A stretch of DNA of 64,000 nucleotides from Streptomyces sp. NBC_00094 (lineage in GTDB: Bacteria; Actinomycetota; Actinomycetes; Streptomycetales; Streptomycetaceae), in contig NZ_JAPEMB010000001.1 of NCBI RefSeq assembly GCF_026343125.1, forward strand, positions 7,941,501 through 8,005,500, given 5' to 3'. Each line of letters starts with the position of its first letter. Position 1 is the stretch's first letter. This document shows positions 25,841 through 34,893 of this stretch, piece after piece. A model generated the notes under the pieces. The model saw nothing but the letters and a program-made list of their open reading frames with translations. It made no database searches and was not told the DNA's origin. Both the position numbers and the translations under genes were made by a program.

Positions 25841-27655
25841 TCAGAACGGCAGGTTCGCTGCGATGGGGTTGGGCATCGGGACGGTCGAGGTGATGAAGGC
25901 CGGCGCGTTCACGACGGCCTGCGTCAGCGCCGAGACCTTGAACTTCGCGCCGGCCTTGATGTCCACGCCGAGCCCCGCGTCGAGCCGAATCCGCCCCTTC
26001 GCGGAGAGCGTCAGATCGGCCCCCGACTCGACCGTCACCCCCCGGGCCCCCGAGATGGTGACCGTGCCGTCGCTGTCGATCGTCAGCGTGGTGCGGGCCT
26101 CGTTCAACTCGACGCTCAGTCCCCCCTTCGCGGTCCGCAGCCGGATGCCGTGCGAGGCACGCATCCGGCCGCCCTCCTCGCGCAGCTCCACGGTGTGGCC
26201 CGTACGGGAGGTCAGCGCACGCCACTGGACCCGGCCGCTCGTCGGGTCCACCGGCGGTACGCGATCGGTGGCCGGGGTGTGCCGGTCGACGCCGTTGTAG
26301 AGCCCCGCCAGGACGTACGGATGCTCCAGGGAGCCCCGGTCGAAGGCGCACAGCACCTCGTCGTCCACCTCGGGCAGGACGAGACCGCCACCCCCGCGCC
26401 CGCCGAGCTGCGCGACCCGGCACCAGCCGCTCTCGTACGTCGCCGACAGCCACGGGAAGCGCAGCCTCACCCGGCCGAGCGAGAGCGGGTCCTTGGTGTT
26501 GGTGACCAGCGCCACCGCGACGCCCGGCATGGGCGGCGCGGGCTCGCCGCCGCCCGAGGCCGTCCCGTACAGCGAGCGGAACTGCCGTCCCGACACGGTC
26601 AGCCAGGTCGTGAACTGCCGCCCCGACGCGAAGACATGACGGACACCGGTGGCGGTGTAGCGCCCCTCGAAGGGGAAACCCGCGCCCTTCACGGCCACCG
26701 GTTGCCCCGGCTTCAGCGCCGGATTGCCGGTGACGGCGACCTCCACCTCCGCGAACGACCCGGTGACGTCGTCGGCGAGCGCCGCGGCCGCCTGCGTCAC
26801 CTCCGACTGCGTCGTGAACGGGGTTCCCGTCGCCGCGAGTTCGGCCGTGCCGAACGGCGCCGACAGCTGCGCCGGAGTGATGTCCGAGACGATGTCCCGG
26901 CTCGCCACGGCGGGAGTCGGAGAGGACAGCGCCTGCTTCGTACGGGGGTCCCAGCCCCGCACGTCGACCTTCCCCACCTGCCCGGCCGCGGTCACGGAGA
27001 CCCGGCTGTGCAGGGTGTTGGACCCGAAGTCCAGGACGTACGGGCTCTGCGCCGCCGGCGTGGTGTCGGCGGGCGCGGAGGAGGCCGGGGGCAGCGCGGC
27101 GAAGACGAGCCGGCCGGCCGGGTCCAGCGAGAGCCGCACGTCGTTCTCGCGCGCCAGCCGGGACAGGAAGTCCCAGTCGGTGATGTTGGGCTGGGTCGCC
27201 AGCTCGTACACGGTGGGCGTGGCGTCGATCCGGCCGATGGGGATGCGGTTGAGCGCGGCCAGCTTCCGGACGATGTCGGAGGCCGTCATGTTCGGATAGC
27301 CCTCGACGCGCCGGCTGCGCAGGAGCCGGTGGCCCGGGTCGTACCCGCGCACGATCAGGTACCGCCCGTGGCCGGGCGCCGCGTCCACCTCGACGGCGGT
27401 GACCTCGCCGGTGAGCATGGGCTCGCCGAGCCGTCCGTCGGTGAAGGGGGACAGCACCGCCATGGCGCCCACCTTGAGGTAGGGGAACTTCGCGGTGAGG
27501 GTGCCGTCCTTGTCGCTGAAGGTCAGCTGGAACGCGGAGGGGACGTTGACACTGGCGTCCACCCAGCCCTCCGTGAGACGGACCGCGAGCGGGTCCGGGA
27601 GCGGCGTGCCGTCGAGCTGCACGTGCAGGACGGTGGTGAAGGTCTTCTCGCTCAT
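25841..27655 (-). CDS. cis8: VgrG-like spike protein (Cis8/Afp8)
   Basis: 604-aa spike. Residues ~1-330 correspond to the gp27-like hub (YLIVRGYDPGHRLLRSRR, NITDWDFLSRLARENDVRLSL). A gp5-like OB fold comes next (MPGVAVALVTNTKDPLSLGRVRLRFPW, GGGGLVLPEVDDEVLCAFDRGSLEHPYVLAGLYNG), and the C-terminus is a repetitive beta-helix (TVTISGARGVTVESGADLTLSAKGRI). It forms the puncturing tip and overlaps the LysM hub gene by 4 nt. No separate PAAR tip gene follows; the C-terminal extension FITSTVPMPNPIAANLPF may cap the needle. Confidence 0.9.
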   Translation of the reverse strand: MSEKTFTTVLHVQLDGTPLPDPLAVRLTEGWVDASVNVPSAFQLTFSDKDGTLTAKFPYLKVGAMAVLSPFTDGRLGEPMLTGEVTAVEVDAAPGHGRYLIVRGYDPGHRLLRSRRVEGYPNMTASDIVRKLAALNRIPIGRIDATPTVYELATQPNITDWDFLSRLARENDVRLSLDPAGRLVFAALPPASSAPADTTPAAQSPYVLDFGSNTLHSRVSVTAAGQVGKVDVRGWDPRTKQALSSPTPAVASRDIVSDITPAQLSAPFGTAELAATGTPFTTQSEVTQAAAALADDVTGSFAEVEVAVTGNPALKPGQPVAVKGAGFPFEGRYTATGVRHVFASGRQFTTWLTVSGRQFRSLYGTASGGGEPAPPMPGVAVALVTNTKDPLSLGRVRLRFPWLSATYESGWCRVAQLGGRGGGGLVLPEVDDEVLCAFDRGSLEHPYVLAGLYNGVDRHTPATDRVPPVDPTSGRVQWRALTSRTGHTVELREEGGRMRASHGIRLRTAKGGLSVELNEARTTLTIDSDGTVTISGARGVTVESGADLTLSAKGRIRLDAGLGVDIKAGAKFKVSALTQAVVNAPAFITSTVPMPNPIAANLPF

Positions 27656-28392
27656 GAGGTGCCCTCGGTCTCCGGCGTTTCGGTGGTGGAAGGGAGCAGC
27701 AGTTCCGTGCCGGGGCGCAACCGCATCGGGTCGTCGATGCCGTTCGCCTCGGCGATGACCCGCCAGCGCGTCGCGTCGCCGTACTCCCGCCAGGCGAGCG
27801 AGGCGAGGGAGTCACCGGCGACCGTGCGATGCACACGACGGGCCGAGAGCGCGCCCGAGGTCGGGTTCTGCCCCTTGGTCGCGGTGGAGACCTCGGTGAG
27901 CGAGAGCGAGCAGGTGGCGCGGATCGGGATGCCGCTGGGGCTGAACAGGGTGTACGTCGCGGACACGGAGGTGACGTACGCGACGAACTGCACGGTCGAG
28001 AACGACCCCCAGGAGAACTTCACCCAGGGCGGTGACGGAGCCTTCGCGCTGATGCTCTGCCGGGTCACCTCGCAGCAGGAGAGCAGGAGTTCGACCTGCT
28101 GCTGCACGTCGTTGGAGGACGGGTCGTCGGAGCGGTCGAGGAAGACGTCCAGCTGGAGCTGGGCGGGCCGGCTGCCGGTGAACTTCGGGGGCGCGCCGCG
28201 GGTGTACGCGACGGCAGGCTCGGTGTGCCAGTCGGCCGACCGGCTGAGCTGCAGCTGGTCGGGGTTGAACTGGAACTTCACCTCACCGAGCCGGCCGCCC
28301 ATGGAGCCGCCGAGGTCGGTCGGCGGCTGATGGATCGCGAGCGAGGCGCGGGAGAGCCCGCGGGCCGCCAGGGCGCCCAGGATGCCGGCCAT
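27652..28392 (-). CDS. cis7: CIS hub protein with LysM domain (Cis7/Afp7)
   Basis: 246-aa hub protein. The N-terminal ~170 residues match the Afp7-type fold (VKFQFNPDQLQLSRSADW, PAQLQLDVFLDR); the C-terminal LysM domain is HRTVAGDSLASLAWREYGD with AEANGIDDPMRLRPGTELLLP. In the particle the LysM-like domain binds the hub rather than glycan. It lies between a tube-like gene and the spike gene, overlapping the latter by 4 nt. Confidence 0.87.
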   Translation of the reverse strand: MAGILGALAARGLSRASLAIHQPPTDLGGSMGGRLGEVKFQFNPDQLQLSRSADWHTEPAVAYTRGAPPKFTGSRPAQLQLDVFLDRSDDPSSNDVQQQVELLLSCCEVTRQSISAKAPSPPWVKFSWGSFSTVQFVAYVTSVSATYTLFSPSGIPIRATCSLSLTEVSTATKGQNPTSGALSARRVHRTVAGDSLASLAWREYGDATRWRVIAEANGIDDPMRLRPGTELLLPSTTETPETEGTS

Positions 28393-28393
28393 C

Positions 28394-28831
28394 TCAGGCG
28401 CCTCCCGCGTCCGTGAAGCCGTGGTGCGCGATCTCCAGCGTCTCGGTGGCGACGGCCGGGTTGGCCGGGTCGAGCGTCGGGCCCGTCCAGCGGACCGGCA
28501 GCACCTCCACGAGGCCCCACTGGGCGACGATCGATCCGTCGGCGCGCAGGGCCGCGATCTGCGCCGTCGGACGGGTGATGCCGGTGGCCAGGGACGAGAT
28601 CCAGGCGGCGACCTTGGCGGTGTCCGGGGTGAGGGGACGGGTGAGGCGGATGGTGGAGAAGGTGACGCGAGTGGGGAGCTGCCAGACGAAGCCGTTGATC
28701 CCGCCCTCCTGACGCCGCTCGATCTCCACCTCGGAGGAGAGGCCGTCGCAGCCGTTGAACAGGCCGAGGTCCTGGCCGTCGATGGCGAGCTTGAAGAAGA
28801 CGGTGGATGCGGGGTCCAGCTGCGTGGGCAT
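28394..28831 (-). CDS. Second tube-like protein (Cis5/Afp5-type tube initiator)
   Basis: 145-aa protein of the gp19 tail-tube family: FFKLAIDGQDLGLFNGCDGLSSEVEIERRQEGG, then PTRVTFSTIRLTRPLTPDTAKVAAWISSL. It is shorter in the loops than the main tube protein at 32.6 kb and sits next to the LysM hub gene, so it probably forms the first tube ring on the hub. Confidence 0.83.
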   Translation of the reverse strand: MPTQLDPASTVFFKLAIDGQDLGLFNGCDGLSSEVEIERRQEGGINGFVWQLPTRVTFSTIRLTRPLTPDTAKVAAWISSLATGITRPTAQIAALRADGSIVAQWGLVEVLPVRWTGPTLDPANPAVATETLEIAHHGFTDAGGA

Positions 28832-28890
28832 GGTGGCGGGTCTCTCGGGTCGTCGGTGTCGGGCGCGGAGGAGGGTGAGCTGGTACTCGG

Positions 28891-31800
28891 TCAGTGACCG
28901 TGGTCGCGGAGGCGGCCCACGCGCTCGCGGTCGGCGCGGAGCTCGGCGCGCAGGAGCCGCGACAGCGGGGTGACGAGCCGACGGGCCAACTCGTCCAGCT
29001 GCGTGGGCGATTCGGAATCCCCGAGGGACGGGGTGGCTGCGGCGTCGCCGGTCCGCTGCACGGAGGGCGCACCGCCGGACGCGGTGGTGCGGCTGACCGT
29101 GGTGGCGCGGGGGGCCGGCGGGGGCTGGACGGCGGGAGCGGAGGGGGCCGGTATCTGCCGGAGGGGGACGGGCGTGGAGATGACGGCGGGCGCGGTCGAC
29201 GTCGTGGCCGCCGGGGCGCTCTGCCGCTGGACGACCACCGGACGGTCGACGGGCCGCGCGGCGGCGGGCGGGCCGATCGGGACGACGGGACGGGCGGGAC
29301 CGGGGGCCGCGTCGGCGCGTCGCTGGACGGCGGCGGTGGCCGTGGCGAGAGGAACGGGCGCCTGGCGGACCGGGATACGGGGGCCGGTGGGCGCGGCCGC
29401 GGGGCCGGGACGACCGGGGGTGCCGGGCAGGCTCGGGGTGAGCGGCCGGGTGGTCGCGAGCGGGAGCACGGCCGCCCGCCGCTGCAGTGTGGCCGCGGTC
29501 GCCCGGGGGAGGCCGGTGACGGTGACCAGGGGGGTGGGCGCGGGCTGGACGGACTTGGCGGGTGCGGGTGCGGGTGCGGGTGCCGGTGCCGGTGCCGGTG
29601 CCGGTGCCGGTGTGGGCATGGGCGAGTCGGCGGGGGCCGGGGGCGTGGTGCGCTGCACGACGGGAAGGGGACCGGCGACGGGCTGGGCCGGCGTCGGGAC
29701 GGTGGGGCGTGACGCGATGGGAGAGGGGGGCGCGCTGGAGGTGGCGGGTGCGGGTGCGGGTGCCGGTGCCGGTGCGGGTGTCGGTGACGTGACGGTACGG
29801 GGCAGGGCCGGGCGCGGCGTCGGGTTCGGCGTCGGGTCCGGCTTCGGGGTGGGTGTGTGAGGGGTCGCGGTGCGCTGGACTGCCGGGGTCTCGGCGGGGC
29901 GCGGTGTCGGGCTCGACGTGGTGCGGGGTGCGCGCGGATCGGCGGGTGCGTGCGCGGACGTGGACGTGGTGGGGGTCTTCGGCGCCTGCGGGGGCGTGGC
30001 GGTGCGGGGCTCCGAAGCGTTTGGTGGAGTGACAGGTGTGGGTGACGTGGCCGAGGCGGGCGCGTGGGGGACCGCGGTGGGCCGGCCGCCAGGTGTCTTC
30101 GGTGCGCCGGGGGCGTGCGACGTCGCCGGGGCGGCCGCAGCAGTGGTGTGCGGCGCGCCCGGGGCCTGGGGCGCCGTCGCCCGCTGGACCGGCGCCTGCT
30201 CGGGCACCGCGTTCGGAACCGGTGAGGCCGGCTGCGGTGCGGGCGCCACGGAAGCGCCCGCCGGCGGAACGGACGTGGCCGGGGTCGAGGCCCCGGGAGG
30301 CGTCGCCCCGCGCGGGAGCGGCGCACCGATCGGTGACCGTCGCGGTGCGGGGTTGGCGCGCGGGGAGGGTGCTTCGGTGGCGGAGCGCTGTACGGGTGCG
30401 CCGAGCCCCGGCCGCACCGGAGAGGTGGGCGTGCCTGCCGGGCCCGGCCGGGTGGCCGGGTTCACGCGGGGCGCGTCGGCGACCGGAGGTGCCGGAGGTA
30501 CGGGCGAGTCGGCAGGCGCCGGGCTCACCTGGGGTGCCGGCGGCGGAGTGGACGCCGTCGCGCTCCAGTCGGCGCCCGGAGCACGCCGGGAACGGCGTAC
30601 GGGGGCACGGCGCTGTACCGGAGTGCCGGGCGCGTTGTCGGCGGGAGTGGGCATCCCGGGCCCCGTGGGGGAAACGGGGCCCGGGACGTTCTGGGACCGC
30701 CCGGAGGCCGAGGCCCCCGGTGCGGTGGTGGGCGCGGCTCCGGTCGTGGAGGTGGCCGCGTCACTCCCGGGCGTACGCGGAGGGGCCGCCGCCCGCTGGA
30801 CGTTCGCGCTGCCGGACGTGACGGTGTCACCGGGCCGGTCGGTACCGGCCGGGGTCAGGAGGCGCGGCGGCTGCACGGGCAGGGCGGAGACCAGGGGCGT
30901 ACGCCGCACGGGGGCGAGCCGGACAGGGGCGCGCCGCGCGGCCCCGGCCGTCGGCGCCTCCGCCGGTGTCCGGGCCTGGCTCCCGAATGCCTCGGAGGCC
31001 GTCGACGGAGCGCTCGCGGGCGCGGCGGCACGCTGAACCGCCGGGGATTCGGCCCGAGATGAGGAGGCGGAGGGAGAGGAAGGCCGAGACGCGGACGAGG
31101 GCCTGGTCGTGGCCGGTGTCGTGGACCGAGGCGCGGACTCTGTCGCGGACGGGGCAGTGGTCGGGGTCGTGCGTCGGGGCGCGGCCGGAGGACCGGCCTG
31201 TGGCGGAGGCGCGGCCGGGGAAGCGGCCGATGGAGTGGGCCGGGGCGTGGATGAGGGCGCGGACCGGGAAGTGGACGGAAGGTCGGCCTGTGGCGTGGGC
31301 GGAGGAGTGGCCGGGGAAGCGGCCGATGGAGTGGGCCGGGGCCCGGACGAGGACGCCGACCGGGACGCCGACCCGGGCGAGGTCACAGGCGCAGCCGCCT
31401 GCGCCGGAGCCGCGGCCGATCCGGGCGCGCCCGTCGGTCCGCCCCCGCGCGGCGCACCCTCGCTCCGTACCGGAGTGGCCGTGGCCTCCCCCCGTACCGG
31501 ACGAGTCGTCCCCGCGCGCGCCGCCACCGGCGCGACGGTCTCGCGCTGGACACTCGCCCGCGCGCCGCCACGTGCCCGCGACTCCCCGGCCGCGGGTCCG
31601 CCCACATCCGAGCGGGTCGCCGTCCCGGCCGTCGGCAGCCGCAGCCCCGGCAGTTCCGGCGGCTCCGACCCCGCGGGGAGCGGAGCCTCCGGGCGTACGG
31701 GCCGTACCGCGTCGAGGAGGACACCCGCCGGCGCGTCCGGTACCGCGCCGTGGCCCAGGTCGCTCTGGAAGGACGGGTTCCAGTGGGTCGCGAGGGACGC

Positions 31801-31974
31801 CGCGAAGCCGTGCTCCGCGATGGTGCGGGGAGCGTCGAGCACCCGCTGCACGGGCGGCAGTGCCCGCCACGCGTCCCCGGGCGCCGCCGCCGCGCGGGCG
31901 ACGGGAGCCGCGCCCTCCGCAGGGGCACCGGCCGCCGCTCCGGGCGACTTCCGCGCCCGCCACTTCTCGAACAT
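28891..31974 (-). CDS. 1027-aa Pro/Ala/Ser/Thr-rich CIS-locus protein with VQR motifs
   Basis: Very long, low-complexity and almost certainly disordered protein in the middle of the CIS operon. Start ATG at 31974 (MFEKWRARKSPG); a GTG six nt upstream is also possible. Only the first ~110 residues (LPPVQRVLDAPRTIAEHG, HWNPSFQSDLGHG) and the last ~50 (TQLDELARRLVTPLSRLLRAELRADRERVGRLRDHGH) look ordered; the C-terminal helix may dock into the particle. About thirteen VQR/LQR tripeptides punctuate the linker, most followed by Arg, Ala or Thr and then prolines. Function unknown; candidates are a cargo, a lumen filler or a scaffold. No clear tape-measure gene exists elsewhere in the locus. (PA)n runs come from GGTGCC repeats. 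Confidence 0.75.
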   Translation of the reverse strand: MFEKWRARKSPGAAAGAPAEGAAPVARAAAAPGDAWRALPPVQRVLDAPRTIAEHGFAASLATHWNPSFQSDLGHGAVPDAPAGVLLDAVRPVRPEAPLPAGSEPPELPGLRLPTAGTATRSDVGGPAAGESRARGGARASVQRETVAPVAARAGTTRPVRGEATATPVRSEGAPRGGGPTGAPGSAAAPAQAAAPVTSPGSASRSASSSGPRPTPSAASPATPPPTPQADLPSTSRSAPSSTPRPTPSAASPAAPPPQAGPPAAPRRTTPTTAPSATESAPRSTTPATTRPSSASRPSSPSASSSRAESPAVQRAAAPASAPSTASEAFGSQARTPAEAPTAGAARRAPVRLAPVRRTPLVSALPVQPPRLLTPAGTDRPGDTVTSGSANVQRAAAPPRTPGSDAATSTTGAAPTTAPGASASGRSQNVPGPVSPTGPGMPTPADNAPGTPVQRRAPVRRSRRAPGADWSATASTPPPAPQVSPAPADSPVPPAPPVADAPRVNPATRPGPAGTPTSPVRPGLGAPVQRSATEAPSPRANPAPRRSPIGAPLPRGATPPGASTPATSVPPAGASVAPAPQPASPVPNAVPEQAPVQRATAPQAPGAPHTTAAAAPATSHAPGAPKTPGGRPTAVPHAPASATSPTPVTPPNASEPRTATPPQAPKTPTTSTSAHAPADPRAPRTTSSPTPRPAETPAVQRTATPHTPTPKPDPTPNPTPRPALPRTVTSPTPAPAPAPAPAPATSSAPPSPIASRPTVPTPAQPVAGPLPVVQRTTPPAPADSPMPTPAPAPAPAPAPAPAPAPAKSVQPAPTPLVTVTGLPRATAATLQRRAAVLPLATTRPLTPSLPGTPGRPGPAAAPTGPRIPVRQAPVPLATATAAVQRRADAAPGPARPVVPIGPPAAARPVDRPVVVQRQSAPAATTSTAPAVISTPVPLRQIPAPSAPAVQPPPAPRATTVSRTTASGGAPSVQRTGDAAATPSLGDSESPTQLDELARRLVTPLSRLLRAELRADRERVGRLRDHGH
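29560..29790 (-). repeat. Hexanucleotide repeat tracts inside the Pro/Ala-rich gene
   Basis: GGTGCG/GGTGCC hexamers are repeated about nine times near 29562-29616 and again, shorter, near 29744-29780. On the coding strand they encode Pro-Ala runs. Such tracts can slip, so the length of this linker may vary between strains. Confidence 0.7.
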
Positions 31975-32010
31975 CCCCACCGTCTCCCGCCTCCCTTCCC
32001 GGTACTGCCC

Positions 32011-32163
32011 TTACGCCTGCGACCGCTCCACCAGCGAGGCCACCTGTGCCACGTACCGCCGCCGGTCCGCGTGCTCCAGGTCGAGGATGTCGTCCATGCC
32101 CCAGTGGAAATGGAAGGCGAGGTACGCGGTCTCCTCCTCGATCCGGTCGGCCGCGTACGTCAC
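32011..32163 (-). CDS. Small CIS-locus protein (DUF6760-like)
   Basis: 50-aa protein. The GTG at 32163 overlaps the previous gene's stop (GTGA) and gives TYAADRIEEETAYLAFHFHW-GMDDILDLEH and a basic C-terminal helix (RRRYVAQVASLVERSQ). The tryptophan-acidic motif WGMDDILDL with a following ring of arginines is typical of the small proteins encoded beside tail assembly proteins in eCIS and phage loci. It is probably an assembly factor; the function is not established. Confidence 0.7.
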   Translation of the reverse strand: MTYAADRIEEETAYLAFHFHWGMDDILDLEHADRRRYVAQVASLVERSQA

Positions 32164-32579
32164 GATTCCCCCAGGCGGCTCCCGGCCAGCTCGACCTCGA
32201 AGGACTCCTCGCAGTGCGGGCACGCGACGGCGGCCCTGGTGTGGCCCTCCGCGTTGATCTGCCGGTAGAAGTCCTGGAGGAACGCCAGGTCGGAGGCGAA
32301 CATGTTCTCCACCGTCCCGTCGTGGACCGACGGGAGCGTGCCGAGCCGGGTGATGACCCGGCCGAGCAGCACCACGGACAGGTACGCCGGGTTCTCGCGG
32401 ACCCGGATGTCCCGCAGCGGGAGCAGCTCGTCCCTGGCAGTGGCCAGCCGCATCGCCCCGTCGCGGTGCACGGTGCCCGCCTCGTCGACGAACCCGCGCG
32501 GCAGCTCGAACGCGAACTCCGTGCGGAGGGGCTCCTGTTGGCGGTGTTGCTGCGGTCCCGCCGATCCTTCGCGTCGCAT
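32160..32579 (-). CDS. CIS/phage tail assembly protein
   Basis: 139-aa protein starting at 32579, where its ATG shares one base with the tube gene's TAA. The core ALLGRVITRLG-type segment (VVLLGRVITRLGTLP) and NMFASDLAFLQDFYRQIN are conserved in the T4-gp26/tail-assembly-like proteins of eCIS loci. A CPHC pair followed by EESFEVEL near the C-terminus suggests a half zinc ribbon. It likely helps baseplate or tube assembly. Confidence 0.72.
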   Translation of the reverse strand: MRREGSAGPQQHRQQEPLRTEFAFELPRGFVDEAGTVHRDGAMRLATARDELLPLRDIRVRENPAYLSVVLLGRVITRLGTLPSVHDGTVENMFASDLAFLQDFYRQINAEGHTRAAVACPHCEESFEVELAGSRLGES

Positions 32580-33022
32580 TAGCCGAGGGTCAGCTCTTCG
32601 AAGGTGATGGTGACCTGCTCCGTCAGGGCGGCGGCGTCGCCGGCCTTGGTCGCGCTCAACTCCACCTTGGTGCACCAGGCGTTGCGCAGGTTGTAGCGCT
32701 TCACCTCGCTGAGCTGGTAGTCGAGGAAGATGATGGACGCGTCCTTGCGGGCCGACCCCATGTCACCGGCGATGGAGGACGCGATCCACTCGGTGAACGC
32801 GGCGGACTGCGTGGCACCGCGGGTCACCGTGCACTCTCCGGCCTTCTTCACGCCGGGAAGCTTCTTGATGATCGGCTTGCCGTCCGCCGAGACCTGCTGG
32901 AACTCGATGACGTCCTGCGCCATCGAGAGGCCGCTGATCTCCTGCAGGGTCTCGACCATCACGCCGTCGATCTGCAGGCCGAAATTGTGGGTGGTGAGGG
33001 CGTCGCCGGTGTCGAGGGACAT
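32579..33022 (-). CDS. cis1: Inner tube protein (Cis1/Afp1)
   Basis: 147-aa gp19-type tube protein that stacks as hexamers inside the sheath. Conserved features are NFGLQIDGVMVETLQEISGL, then VIEFQQVSADGKPIIKKLPG and RNAWCTKVE. AGGAG at good spacing precedes the ATG. It lies 119 bp downstream of the sheath gene with a G-rich tract on the opposite strand between them. Confidence 0.9.
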   Translation of the reverse strand: MSLDTGDALTTHNFGLQIDGVMVETLQEISGLSMAQDVIEFQQVSADGKPIIKKLPGVKKAGECTVTRGATQSAAFTEWIASSIAGDMGSARKDASIIFLDYQLSEVKRYNLRNAWCTKVELSATKAGDAAALTEQVTITFEELTLG

Positions 33023-33087
33023 GGGGGATCACTCCTGTTCTTGTGACGGGACCCGCCCGAGGAGTTCGGTGAACTCGCCCGTGAGGC

Positions 33088-33117
33088 GGGGAGAGCGGGG
33101 GAGGGGTGGAGAAGGGG
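33088..33117 (+). other. G-quadruplex-type G tract between sheath and tube genes
   Basis: On the plus (template) strand four runs of at least four G, at 33088-33091, 33097-33101, 33103-33106 and 33114-33117, have loops of 5, 1 and 7 nt. This fits the canonical quadruplex rule. It lies in the 119-bp gap between sheath and tube genes. Confidence 0.5.
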
Positions 33118-33141
33118 TGGTGCGGTCGGTGCGGCGGAGGG

Positions 33142-34722
33142 TCACTCCTCCAGGTCGCCGCCACCGCCCTGGAACTGCGCGAGCCGGAAGACCACGAACT
33201 CGGCCGGCTTCACCGGGGCGATGCCGATCTCGCAGACCACGCGACCGAGGTCGACCGACTCCGGCGGGTTGGTCTCGGCGTCGCACTTCACGTAGAAGGC
33301 GTCCTCGGCGCGCTGGCCGAACAGGGCGCCCTGCCGCCACTCGTTGACGAGGAAGGCCGAGATGTTGCGGCGGATACGGGCCCACAGCGACTGGTCGTTG
33401 GGCTCGAAGACGACCCACTGCGTACCGACGAGGACGGACTCCTCCAGGTAGTTGAAGTAGCGGCGGACGTTCAGGTAGCGCCAGGCCGGGTCGGAGGCCA
33501 GCGTCCGCGCGCCCCACACCCGGATGCCGCGCCCCGGGAAGGCACGGATGCAGTTCACGCCGATCGGGTTGAGCAGGTCCTGCTCGCCGCGGGTGATCTG
33601 GAGCTCCAGGTCGACCGCACCGCGCACGATCTCGTTGGCGGGGGCCTTGTGGACACCGCGCTCGGAGTCGTTGCGGGCCCAGACACCGGCCATGTGGCCG
33701 GACGGCGGCACCGTACGCGTCTGGCCGGTGGCCGGGTCGAACGACTTGATCCACGGGTAGTAGAGCGCCGCGTACCGGGAGTCGTAACCGGCCGTCTCCT
33801 GGCGCCAGGTGCGGATGTCGCGGGCGTTCAGGGCGGGCGGCGGGTCGAGGATCGCCATCCGGTCGCCCATCAGCTCGCAGTGCGCGATGAGGCCGAGCTG
33901 GACGGCCTTGACCTGCTCCAGGTCGATGAGCCCCTGCTGGTAGGCGGCCATCAGGTCGGGCACCGCGACCATGTTGATCTCGTCGTACGCCTCCAGACCG
34001 CCGAAGCCGGTGCGGTCGGCGGAGTCGCCGATGAACTGACCGGACTCCAGCGCGGCGGCCCCGCCGGCCTGCGCGGCGACGGGAACCGGTACCTGCGCGG
34101 GCGGGGCGAGGGTCACGGCCTGCGCGTCCGGCCTGGCGAGCTGCCCACCCGCCGTCGCCTCCTCCAGCACGATGGTCTTCGAGCGCTGCTTGACCTGCGC
34201 GACGACGTAGTTGCGGGCGCTCTTCTTGGCGGAGGCGTCGAAGCTCTCGACGACCTTCTCGCCGTCCTTGACGACCAGCTTGAAGCGCTCCGCGTCGCCC
34301 TCGACGTCCTGCACCTCGACGGTGAGCGCCCCGCCGGTCTCGGAACCGGCGGCGATCGCGGCGACGCGGAAGGCGCCGAGCGCGACGGCCTCGCCGGCGA
34401 CGAGCTGCGGCACGGCGGGAGCGGCCGCGCCGACGGCCTGGGCGGCACCCGCCGCGTCCCCGCCGCCGACGCGCACGACGTACGCCGCGGAGCCGCCGTT
34501 GTTGAAGAACCCGTAGACGGAGTGGGCGAGGTAGTACCCGTCCGTGAAGTCGCCGAAGGACGCGACGTACTGCGACCAGTTGGTGACGAGCACCGGCTCG
34601 TTGAGCGGCCCGACGGGCGAGAAGCCGACGAACGCGGCGACGGAGGTCCCGACGCCCTCGATGGGACGGGAGCCGCTGGCGACTTCCTCGACGTAGACGC
34701 CGGGGGACAGATAGGTGGGCAC
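33142..34722 (-). CDS. cis2: Contractile sheath protein (Cis2)
   Basis: 526-aa tail sheath protein whose contraction drives the tube. It has the sheath-family N-terminus PTYLSPGVYVEEVASGSRPI and GTSVAAFVGFSPVGPLNEP, the signature TNWSQYVASFGDF, and the C-terminal region RRNISAFLVNEWRQGALFG through VCEIGIAPVKPAEFVVFRLAQ. The start is GTG at 34722 with GAGGAG ten nt upstream. Residues ~95-250 are a variable Ala/Val-rich surface domain. Only one sheath gene is present, unlike the three of Afp. It is the first gene of the leftward structural operon. Confidence 0.93.
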   Translation of the reverse strand: MPTYLSPGVYVEEVASGSRPIEGVGTSVAAFVGFSPVGPLNEPVLVTNWSQYVASFGDFTDGYYLAHSVYGFFNNGGSAAYVVRVGGGDAAGAAQAVGAAAPAVPQLVAGEAVALGAFRVAAIAAGSETGGALTVEVQDVEGDAERFKLVVKDGEKVVESFDASAKKSARNYVVAQVKQRSKTIVLEEATAGGQLARPDAQAVTLAPPAQVPVPVAAQAGGAAALESGQFIGDSADRTGFGGLEAYDEINMVAVPDLMAAYQQGLIDLEQVKAVQLGLIAHCELMGDRMAILDPPPALNARDIRTWRQETAGYDSRYAALYYPWIKSFDPATGQTRTVPPSGHMAGVWARNDSERGVHKAPANEIVRGAVDLELQITRGEQDLLNPIGVNCIRAFPGRGIRVWGARTLASDPAWRYLNVRRYFNYLEESVLVGTQWVVFEPNDQSLWARIRRNISAFLVNEWRQGALFGQRAEDAFYVKCDAETNPPESVDLGRVVCEIGIAPVKPAEFVVFRLAQFQGGGGDLEE

Positions 34723-34893
34723 GGTCGGTTGCTCCTCGCTGGTGGGGTCTGTCGGCCGGTGACCGCGCGGAGGCGGCGGTTCGTGGCTGAGGCGTCGGCG
34801 TCGTCGCGGCGCAGCGCTCCGACGAGGTCGACTCTCCCCTGACGGCGTTCGTCCGGGGAGGAGTGAAGGGGCGGGCGCGAGGGCAGGAGGGTG

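Noticed and set aside
28970..31036. Long Gly/Ala-rich plus-strand frames opposite the Pro/Ala-rich CIS gene
   Set aside because: They are the antisense of a low-complexity gene; the minus frame has the operon context, ribosome site and an ordered start and end.
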